Of a stretch of 64,000 nt of DNA, positions 25,790 to 32,650 are shown in pieces (position 1 is the stretch's first letter; every line of letters starts with the position of its first letter). The notes beneath the pieces are model-generated. The model saw only the letters and a program-made list of their open reading frames with translations, made no database searches and was not told the origin of the DNA. The position numbers and the translations under genes were made by a program. Source of the stretch: Micromonospora polyrhachis. Its GTDB lineage: Bacteria > Actinomycetota > Actinomycetes > Mycobacteriales > Micromonosporaceae. Where the stretch lies: positions 3,174,501-3,238,500 of the forward strand of contig NZ_JACHJW010000001.1 in the NCBI RefSeq assembly GCF_014203835.1. The letters run 5' to 3'.

Positions 25790-25923
25790 AGCTTTGGCCA
25801 GCCGAAGAGATCGCACGCCAGATCCGTAGCCGGCCGTTCCAGCTCCAGCACATGTCGGTATGGGCACATCCCAAACTTGATGTCGACGCCACCGCTGCAC
25901 GCAGAGCCAGATTTTCGTCATAA
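25786..25923 (+). CDS. Possible small protein coupled to GntR copy 2
   Basis: 45-codon frame whose ATG overlaps the GntR stop codon (ATGA), reading MKLWPAEEIARQIRS and ending at TAA 25921-25923. After GntR copy 1 the same ATGAAGCTT start is present but the frame is cut by the duplication junction. Coupling and position support it; there is no recognisable domain. Confidence 0.35.
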   Translation: MKLWPAEEIARQIRSRPFQLQHMSVWAHPKLDVDATAARRARFSS

Positions 25924-25975
25924 TCTGACGAAGCGCCGGGGGTGCCGACGTCACGAGGTGCGGTAACGTGGGCTT

Positions 25976-27274
25976 GTGCTGATCAGGTTCGAGGCCAGCA
26001 ACTACCGGTCGATCGCCGAGGGCGTCGAACTATCGATGGTTGCCGTGGACCGCGATCGGGAGGCAGCTCGGGAGGCACCCCACCTCGGGGAGAGCCTTCT
26101 GACGCTAGCGGCGGTCTACGGACCGAACGCCTCCGGCAAGTCGAACGTCGTCAGCGCGCTCGCCTGGCTACGCGACGCGGTAGAAGACTCGCTCCGCTTT
26201 TGGGAGGACGAGATCCCGTTGGAGCCCTTCGCCTTCGGGTCTGGTCCATCCCACCCCAGCGAGTTCGTCATCGAAGCCACAGTCGACGGTGTGCGCTTCG
26301 AGTACGTCCTGGAACTCGACACCCGCCAGGTCCGGTACGAGGGGCTCTTCCATTACCCGGAAAAGAAGCGCCGCAGAATCTTCGAGCGCGAAGGCTCCGA
26401 ACTGAAGCTTCAGCGCGGCCTCGGCGCGTTGTCTGGCACTCGCGAATTGCTCACCGAACGGACATTGGCGCTGTCTGTCGCGCGACGCTTCGATGAGCCA
26501 CTCGTGTCGCTTTTCGCCAAGGATATCCTGCGCATCCAGGTCCTCGGTCAGATGCCGCGACGAGTTCGCGCGAGAGCGTTCGGTAGCGGCAGCGGCACTT
26601 GGAGGGCGAGGACGCACCGTTGGTTCGACAGCCTGGAGAACGCGCAGCCCCCTCTTTTCCCCCTCGGAGACAAAGAGGGAGAGTGGCCCACCTTGAGCCG
26701 ACGCGACCAGGCACTTGCTCTGCTGCGTCTCGCTGACCTGGGCATCGAGGATGTTGTCATCGATGAGCAGCAAGTTGTATATTCCGGCTCCGGCGAGACA
26801 CGAACTCAACGCCGACTACGTCTTGTACACCGGTCTGGCGATAACGCCGCGCCGCTCGATTTCTCCGCCGAGTCGGAGGGCACGAGGACGTGGTTCGGTC
26901 TGATCGGACCGGTGTTGACGGCACTACAGCAGGGGTCGGTCGTCATCTTCGATGAGTTGGACGCCAGTCTGCATCCGACTCTCTCCGCAGAGCTGCTGCA
27001 AGTCTTCCGAAGCCCTGTCACGAACCCGTACGGCGCACAGCTCATCTTCACCTCCCATGACACCAGCCTGCTCAACCATCTGAACCGGGATGAGGTCTGG
27101 CTCACCGAGAAGCGAGCCGACGGCTCCACCCGCCTTGGCGGACTCGCCGAGTTCGCTGGTGAACGAGTACGCAAGTCACAAAACCTGGAAAACGCCTACC
27201 TCCATGGCCGATTCGGCGCACTTCCCCAGGTTGACCAGACAGATTTCCTCCGAGCGCTCGGGTTGATCGGCTGA
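25976..27274 (+). CDS. RloA/AbiLi-like AAA ATPase (defence)
   Basis: 432-residue ABC-type/AAA_15 ATPase. Walker A is GPNASGKSN (about residues 48-56), the signature SEGTRTWFG is near 302, Walker B is VVIFDELDASLHP (about 322-334) and the H-loop FTSHDTSLL follows. It opens LIRFEASNYRSI as in RecF/OLD-like ATPases. With the RloB gene 6 bp downstream it forms an RloA-RloB pair, the composition of the AbiL abortive-infection type. GTG 25976 lacks a Shine-Dalgarno. GC content is visibly lower than in neighbouring core genes, suggesting transfer. Confidence 0.82.
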   Translation: MLIRFEASNYRSIAEGVELSMVAVDRDREAAREAPHLGESLLTLAAVYGPNASGKSNVVSALAWLRDAVEDSLRFWEDEIPLEPFAFGSGPSHPSEFVIEATVDGVRFEYVLELDTRQVRYEGLFHYPEKKRRRIFEREGSELKLQRGLGALSGTRELLTERTLALSVARRFDEPLVSLFAKDILRIQVLGQMPRRVRARAFGSGSGTWRARTHRWFDSLENAQPPLFPLGDKEGEWPTLSRRDQALALLRLADLGIEDVVIDEQQVVYSGSGETRTQRRLRLVHRSGDNAAPLDFSAESEGTRTWFGLIGPVLTALQQGSVVIFDELDASLHPTLSAELLQVFRSPVTNPYGAQLIFTSHDTSLLNHLNRDEVWLTEKRADGSTRLGGLAEFAGERVRKSQNLENAYLHGRFGALPQVDQTDFLRALGLIG

Positions 27275-27280
27275 CTAAGG

Positions 27281-27886
27281 ATGAGCCAACGTCATCGTGA
27301 GACGAAATCCCTCAAACGTAAGATTGCCCGCCGACCAGAGCTACGCACGGTCGTGGTCTTCTGTGAAGGCAAAAACTCTGAGCCTGACTACATCAATGGG
27401 CTAAAGAGGTTGCCCGAGATCGCGGACAACACGTCCCTGAATCTCGAACTTCACCCCGAGCAGGGTGTGCCACTCACCTTGGTAAAGATGGCAGCCGCTC
27501 GGCTGGCTGACCCAGAGGTCGACGAATGCTGGTGCCTCTTCGATGTCGAGTGGCCGAAGCATCATCCGAACTTGTCCGACGCCCGGCAGCTCGCGCAGGC
27601 CAAAGGTGTCAAGCTGGCCATCTCGAACCCGTGCTTCGAGCTCTGGCTCATCCTGCACCATCGCGAATTCACCAGATTCGTCAACACCGCTGACGCTGAG
27701 CGCATGAGTCGCCAGCTCGACGGACGGACCGGGAAGAGAATCGACAGCGCCACCTATATGCCGCTGCGAAAGCAGGCAGCACACCGAGCCGAGGCTCTGG
27801 AGAAGCGCCACACAAATAACAGCACTACCTTTCCTGATGACAACCCGTCCTCAGGTATGCATCACTTCCTGCGGGCACTCGAATAG
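27281..27886 (+). CDS. RloB/AbiLii-like protein (defence)
   Basis: 201-residue RloB-family protein with TOPRIM-like features: VVVFCEGKNSEPDYINGL (acidic start), CLFDVEWPK (second acidic strand) and NPCFELWLILHH. It is the probable effector nuclease of the RloA-RloB pair, inferred from AbiL-type systems. ATG 27281 follows the ATPase stop by 6 bp. The 3' end overlaps the convergent MerR gene by 25 bases. Confidence 0.82.
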   Translation: MSQRHRETKSLKRKIARRPELRTVVVFCEGKNSEPDYINGLKRLPEIADNTSLNLELHPEQGVPLTLVKMAAARLADPEVDECWCLFDVEWPKHHPNLSDARQLAQAKGVKLAISNPCFELWLILHHREFTRFVNTADAERMSRQLDGRTGKRIDSATYMPLRKQAAHRAEALEKRHTNNSTTFPDDNPSSGMHHFLRALE

Positions 27887-28239
27887 CGAGAGCGGCTTCC
27901 GCGATGGGCGGCGAGCAGCTCATCGAGGGAGTCACGGGTCTGGGCGAGGTGAGTGATGTAGGCGGTGAGCTTGTCGCGTTCCTCGACCATACGGACGAAT
28001 GCGGCGTCGCTGGTCTCGTCGCTCGGTGCGTCCATGCAGGGAAGCAACGCGTGGATGGTCTTGCTCGACAGTCCCGCCGCATACAGCCGCTGTAGGTGCT
28101 CGACCCGCTCGACTTCGTGTTCGGTGTAGTGGCGCTGGCCGCCGACGCTGCGAGTGCTGGCCAGCAGCCCCTGCTCCTCGTAGTAGCGCAGCGAGCGGAT
28201 GCTCGCGCCGGTCCGCGCCGACAGCTCTCCGATCCGCAT
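27862..28239 (-). CDS. MerR family transcriptional regulator
   Basis: 125-residue MerR protein: N-terminal winged helix (MRIGELSARTGASIRSLRYY, YYEEQGLLAS) and a dimerising coiled coil. Only one Cys (in ALLPCMD) is present and no metal-binding loop, so it belongs to the redox/drug-sensing rather than metal-sensing branch. It is divergent from an old yellow enzyme, its likely target. Confidence 0.88.
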   Translation of the reverse strand: MRIGELSARTGASIRSLRYYEEQGLLASTRSVGGQRHYTEHEVERVEHLQRLYAAGLSSKTIHALLPCMDAPSDETSDAAFVRMVEERDKLTAYITHLAQTRDSLDELLAAHRGSRSRYSSARRK

Positions 28240-28308
28240 GACCGCCCCCTATGTCGTACGCCACGAGACTTGCAGCTCACATGCATGTCAGGTTTTAGCG
28301 TACTGCCC
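28240..28308. promoter_or_regulatory. MerR / old yellow enzyme divergent promoter
   Basis: 69 bp between divergent starts containing the perfect palindrome ACATGCATGT (28279-28288) between a TTGCAG and a TTTTAGCG element, the centre-of-long-spacer arrangement expected for a MerR-regulated promoter. Confidence 0.45.
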
Positions 28309-29403
28309 ATGACAACTACGACCGAGACGACAACCCTCTTCACCCCCGCCAAGCTGGGCGAGCTGACCCTGCCCAATCGGATCGTGATGGCACCGATGTC
28401 CCGCGTACGCGCGGCGGCCGGCGGCCTGGCCACCCCATCGATGGCGGCCTACTACGCGCAGCGGGCCAGCGCCGGGCTGATCATCACCGAGGGAGTGCAG
28501 CCGAGCCTGGTCGGCCAGTCCAACCCCGGCACCCCGGGCCTGCACACCGACGCACAGACCGAGTCGTGGCGGCAGGTCACCGGCGCGGTACACGCCAACG
28601 GCGGGCGAATCTTCGCGCAGCTGATGCATGGCGGCCGCGTCTCCCACCCGGAGACCACCGGGCACCGACCGGTCGGACCATCCGAGATCGCCGCGCCCGG
28701 CGAAGTCTTCACCCCGAGTGGCCCGAAGCCGGCGCCCCTGCCGTACGCCTTGGGCACCGCCGAAGTGCCGGAGCAGGCGCAGTCCTACGCGAACGCGGCA
28801 CGACGGGCGATCATGGCCGGCTTCGACGGTGTCGAGCTGCACGGGGCGAACGGCTACCTAATTGCCCAGTTCCTCTCCAGCAACGCCAACCTGCGCACAG
28901 ATCGCTACGGCGGCTCGATCCCGGGCCGGATTCGGTTCGCGGTCGAGGCAGTCACCGCGACCGCCGACGCGATCGGCGCGGCCCGGGTCGGGATCCGCCT
29001 CTCCCCGAACTCCGGCATTTGGGGTGTCGAGGAGACTGATGCCCCCGAGCTGTATACAGCGCTGCTGGCCGAACTGGCACCGCTCGGGCTCGCCTACGTC
29101 CACTTCGAGGCGACGGTCGGCGACGAGGTCCTGCTGCCGCTGCGTAGGGCCTGGCGAGGCACAATGATCGTCAATCCAGCGCACCCGGCCGGGCCTCGGT
29201 GGAGCGACCGGGAAGCGGCCGAACGCTGGCTGGAGCTGGGCGCGGATCTGATCAGCTTCGGTCGGGCGTACATCAGCAACCCCGACCTGGTCGAGCGGCT
29301 CCGCCAGAATCTGCCCCTCGCCGGCCATGACCAGGACATCTGGTACACCGGCGGCGACGCCGGCTACCTCACCTTCACCACCTATCAGCACGAGGCGGCC
29401 TGA
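28309..29403 (+). CDS. Old yellow enzyme family alkene reductase
   Basis: 364-residue FMN-dependent ene-reductase. Visible family motifs are NRIVMAPMSR, LMHGGRVSHP, the active-site His/Asn region ELHGANGYLIAQFLSSNAN, the RTDRYGGS motif and the C-terminal FGRAYISNPDLVERL. It reduces activated C=C bonds of electrophiles using NAD(P)H. ATG 28309 gives a Thr-rich leader before LFTPAKLGELTLPNRI. Divergence from MerR suggests induction by electrophilic stress. Confidence 0.92.
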   Translation: MTTTTETTTLFTPAKLGELTLPNRIVMAPMSRVRAAAGGLATPSMAAYYAQRASAGLIITEGVQPSLVGQSNPGTPGLHTDAQTESWRQVTGAVHANGGRIFAQLMHGGRVSHPETTGHRPVGPSEIAAPGEVFTPSGPKPAPLPYALGTAEVPEQAQSYANAARRAIMAGFDGVELHGANGYLIAQFLSSNANLRTDRYGGSIPGRIRFAVEAVTATADAIGAARVGIRLSPNSGIWGVEETDAPELYTALLAELAPLGLAYVHFEATVGDEVLLPLRRAWRGTMIVNPAHPAGPRWSDREAAERWLELGADLISFGRAYISNPDLVERLRQNLPLAGHDQDIWYTGGDAGYLTFTTYQHEAA

Positions 29404-29515
29404 TTCCTCCCCGGGATGCGGGGAGTGGGCCATCATCAACGCGCCGCCAGGGCCTCGGCATGTCGCGGGGTGGCTATGCAGGGCCGATCATGGACGGACG
29501 CACGCTGCCGACGAA

Positions 29516-29576
29516 GGTGATCTGAACGCCATGGACGTTACGAGGCCGCTGTAACGTCCATGGCGTTCAGATCACC
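29516..29576. repeat. Perfect 26-bp inverted repeat
   Basis: Left arm 29516-29541 (GGTGATCTGAACGCCATGGA... ) is exactly complementary to 29551-29576, with a 9-base loop (GAGGCCGCT). There is no T-run, so it may be a bidirectional terminator, a recombination site or a mobile palindromic element. Confidence 0.9.
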
Positions 29577-29867
29577 AAGGCGCCTTCGCCAGGGATGCCG
29601 ACGGCAGCAGCGGCGGTGGCAGTGCTGGTGGTCGCAGCAGCGCTGGTGGTGGCAGCGGCGCTGGTGGCAGTGGTGGTGGTGGCAGTGGTGGTGGTGGCGG
29701 CGGCGGCGAATGGAAACACCTGCAACCGAGCGCCGGGCACTGACGATCGACAAAACCCGCGACAAACGCTATAGACGCGACAAAACCGCGACAAACGCGA
29801 TAGACCCAATAGATGCGGCAAACCGCAGCGATCGACCATTCCGGCTGCCCGCCCTACTCGATCCCGT

Positions 29868-29923
29868 GACCTGAACACCACCTACGTCATTTCACCTCGA
29901 TGACGTAGGTGGGTGTCCAGGTC
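29868..29923. terminator. Long hairpin downstream of the lectin gene
   Basis: Arms 29868-29890 and 29900-29923 pair over about 23 bases with one mismatch and one bulge around the core CACCTACGTCAT / ATGACGTAGGTG. It lies 24 bp beyond the stop of the minus-strand gene and probably terminates it. Confidence 0.7.
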
Positions 29924-29947
29924 AGTCGTGTAGGGCCGCCGGGGTCG

Positions 29948-31096
29948 TCACCGCCTCTGGCTGAAGTACTGGTTGCCCTGGTTGAGGCAGGAGAAGATTA
30001 CGACAAATATGCGCCCCGAGTCAGAGTGGACGTTGACGCACTTGTTCGCGTACGGGCTGTAGATCTGCTTCTTGCTGTTGATGCGGAACTGCTGCGCCGG
30101 ATTGCCGCTGCACACCGCCACCTGGACGGGGGTCCAGTTTGCTGTCACAGCGTTGGCGACGTCCATGCACAGACCCACCGATCGGATCGTGCCGTCGGAT
30201 CGGGTTTCCCAGCGTTGTACTGCGGAGCCGTCGCATACCGCCACCCCCAGATGGGTGCCATCCGCCGCCCGGAAGGCGGTCAAGCAGCGTCCGCGCTCGT
30301 CGTTGAAGAGCGTGAAGCCCGGCGGTGGTGTGGTCGGCTTGGTCGGCGGCGACGAAGTCCGCGTGGGCGAGGCGGTGGTCTTGGTCGGCTTGACGGCTGG
30401 CTGCGAGGGATCTGTCGGTGACGACGGCGCGGTGCTGGGTGAAGCAGTGGCGGTAACGACGGGGGTAGCGACGGAGGTAGGTGTGGCGGTCGGATCGCTG
30501 CTCTTCCCGACAGAAGGCACACCATCAAAGTAGGGCTGACGCTCGTACCACGCCGCGTAACGAGCCACGCGCTTCACGTACTTGTCCCCGTCCGCCGACG
30601 TCCCGCTGGAAGCCCGCAACATCGTCGCCCCGGAACGATGCCCAGCCAACGCCAACTGCCACGAATCCCCCTTGGCCTTCGCGACCCGAGCCTGCCCCAC
30701 CATGTCACACAGGTAATGGGCAAGTGCAGCAATGTTCGCCTTCGGATCCAGTCGATCAGCGCCCGGCCAAGGATGCCAAGTCTTCCACGCCTCGTCGTTC
30801 AATCCAGCCAACCCCTGACCACCCCCGTCAGCGGCTCCTCGAACAACGAATCGCGACTCCTCCATAAGCTGCGCAGCCAACCGTGCCGGGCTCAACGCCG
30901 CACAGGACTTGGCTGCCTCAACAATCGGCTGACGATACTCCGCCGGCACCACCACGCCCGCCAACGGCCCCGACTCATCACCAGAACTATTCGTCGCTGC
31001 GAAAGCAGTCGTGGTACCCGCAACAACGACGAGCGCGGCCACCACTGAGGTGATCCGCCAGCGTACAGGCCACGAGCGCACTCTCGACAAGCTCAC
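29948..31096 (-). CDS. Secreted transglycosylase-like protein with ricin-type lectin domain
   Basis: 382 residues: signal peptide (RWRITSVVAALVVVAGTTTA, cleavage near AFA-AT), an SLT/lysozyme-like domain with catalytic Glu in MEESRF (about residue 79-80) and GLAGLNDEAWKTWHPWPG, a Pro/Thr/Ser linker with PTKTTASPTRT repeats, and a C-terminal ricin B-type beta-trefoil (GLCMDVANA, QVAVCSGNPAQQF). It likely cuts peptidoglycan or another glycan outside the cell. The start GTG 31096 is set by comparison with the paralogue upstream: both have GAAGGGG 8 bases before GTG-AGC. Confidence 0.75.
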   Translation of the reverse strand: MSLSRVRSWPVRWRITSVVAALVVVAGTTTAFAATNSSGDESGPLAGVVVPAEYRQPIVEAAKSCAALSPARLAAQLMEESRFVVRGAADGGGQGLAGLNDEAWKTWHPWPGADRLDPKANIAALAHYLCDMVGQARVAKAKGDSWQLALAGHRSGATMLRASSGTSADGDKYVKRVARYAAWYERQPYFDGVPSVGKSSDPTATPTSVATPVVTATASPSTAPSSPTDPSQPAVKPTKTTASPTRTSSPPTKPTTPPPGFTLFNDERGRCLTAFRAADGTHLGVAVCDGSAVQRWETRSDGTIRSVGLCMDVANAVTANWTPVQVAVCSGNPAQQFRINSKKQIYSPYANKCVNVHSDSGRIFVVIFSCLNQGNQYFSQRR

Positions 31097-31246
31097 GGTT
31101 CGCACCCCTTCAATCGTTACTGCCGTCCAACGTTCTTCCCTGCCTCCTGCACCAATCGGCCCGACAGCCTCCCGGAAGGCGCGAGTCGCGGGCCAACGCC
31201 GGGGCGATGCTGGCCAGTCGTCGCAGACTCACACCGACCGGAGTCA

Positions 31247-32374
31247 TCACCGCACCTGACGGAAGTACTGGTTGCCCTGGTCCAAACAGGGGAACAGCAG
31301 AACCAGACTGCGCCCCCACAAGTCATGGACATTGGCGCACTTGCTCGCGTACGGACTGTAGATCTGCTTTTTACCGTTGAAGTAGAACTTCTGCGTCGAA
31401 GTGCCGTTGCACGGTGCCATCAGAACCCCGGCGAAATTCTCCATCGAAGCATTCTCGATGTCCATACACAGACCCCCCGATCGGATCGTGCCGTCGGATC
31501 GCGGTTCCCAGCGTTGAGCTGCGGAGCCGGGGCACTCCCCCACCACCTCCAGGTAGATACGGCTGCCGAACGGGGTGGCGGTTACGCAGCCGAGGTACAG
31601 GTCGACAACCAGCTTGTAACCCGGCGGTGGAGTCGATTTGGTGGGACGGACCGAGGTTTGCGCGGGAGCCGCAGTGGTCTTGGTCGGCTTCACGGCTGGT
31701 TGCGAGGGGGACGTCCGCGGCGATGGCGTGGCGGTGGCTGAAGGTGCGATGGGTGGCGTGGTGGGGCCGCCACTGTTGTCGTTCCCTACGGCGGGCACAC
31801 CGTCGAAATAGGGCTGACGTTCGTACCATGCCGTAAAGCGGGCTACCCGCTTCACGTACTTGTCGGCCTCCTCCGGCATACCCACGGAGGCTTTCACCGT
31901 TGCCGGGCCGGAGTGATGCCCGGCCACGGCCAGCCGCCACGTGTCACCCGCGGCCTTGGCTACGCGGGCCTGGCCCACCATGTCGCAAAGGTAGTGGGCA
32001 AGCGCCGCGATGTTGGCCTTCGGATCCAGTCGATCAGCGCCTGGCCAGGGATGCCACGCATTCCACGCCTCGTCGGTCAACCCAGCCAGACCACGGCCAT
32101 TCCTGCTATTGGTCTCTCCGGCGGCAAACCGCGACTCCTCCATGATCTGGCCAGCCAACCGCGCGGGAGTCAACGCCATACAGGATCTGGCGGCCTGGAC
32201 GATCGGCTGGCGGAGCGCCGCCGGCACGACCACACCAGGTAACGGCCGCGAGTCGTCGCTGCCGGAATTGGTCGTAGCGAAGGCTGCCGTGGTGCCCGCG
32301 ACCACGACGAGCGCGGCCACCACCGAGGTGACCCGCCAGCGTACGGGCCACGAGCGCACTCTCGACAGGCTCAC
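31247..32374 (-). CDS. Secreted transglycosylase-like protein with ricin-type lectin domain, paralogue
   Basis: 375 residues, same architecture as the next gene downstream: shared signal peptide (VSLSRVRSWPVRW), MEESRF catalytic region, YLCDMVGQARVAKA, linker with QPAVKPTKTTAAP, and a ricin-like domain (GLCMDIENA) that has diverged more than the enzyme domain. GTG 32374 is the conserved start; ATG 32395 is formally possible. The 150-bp gap between the paralogues could hold a separate promoter. The pair arose by tandem duplication. Confidence 0.75.
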   Translation of the reverse strand: MSLSRVRSWPVRWRVTSVVAALVVVAGTTAAFATTNSGSDDSRPLPGVVVPAALRQPIVQAARSCMALTPARLAGQIMEESRFAAGETNSRNGRGLAGLTDEAWNAWHPWPGADRLDPKANIAALAHYLCDMVGQARVAKAAGDTWRLAVAGHHSGPATVKASVGMPEEADKYVKRVARFTAWYERQPYFDGVPAVGNDNSGGPTTPPIAPSATATPSPRTSPSQPAVKPTKTTAAPAQTSVRPTKSTPPPGYKLVVDLYLGCVTATPFGSRIYLEVVGECPGSAAQRWEPRSDGTIRSGGLCMDIENASMENFAGVLMAPCNGTSTQKFYFNGKKQIYSPYASKCANVHDLWGRSLVLLFPCLDQGNQYFRQVR

Positions 32375-32650
32375 GGTTTGCGCCCCTTCAGTCATTGCCG
32401 CTATCTCACATTACGAGCGGGAGGGCACTGCGGTTCGATCGAATTATGGTCCAGGTTTGGACTGGCGCAAGCGCGGGTGGCCGGTGACCGGGTTGCCAGA
32501 GCCAAGCCCTGTACGGGTTGCCGGAGCAAGCCCTGCACCGGGCACAGGCCGGGGCCACGGCGGCGAGTGATCATCGATGGGTGGGATAGCGCAGGTCACG
32601 TCTGAGCGTGGCGCGGTGTGCGGGCGTACCCGGGCATGGAAGGATGCGGC

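Larger units (their letters stand above)
29404..29947. other. Non-coding region with hairpins and repeats
   Basis: 544 bp without a convincing gene. It holds a perfect 26-bp inverted repeat (29516-29576), a GGT/GGC low-complexity tract (29596-29712), two copies of a GCGACAAA-type repeat (about 29749-29812) and a second hairpin (29868-29923). Frames through the tract give only His/Cys/Arg or Gly/Ser homopolymers. Confidence 0.7.

Noticed and set aside
21159-27886. Complete integrative element or prophage
   Set aside because: No integrase, FtsK/Tra, relaxase, excisionase, phage structural gene or tRNA attachment site is visible; the island is better called accessory cassettes.
29538-29765. His/Cys/Arg-rich small frame that looks metal-binding
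   Set aside because: It is a translation of the GGT/GGC simple repeat; all three frames give homopolymers.
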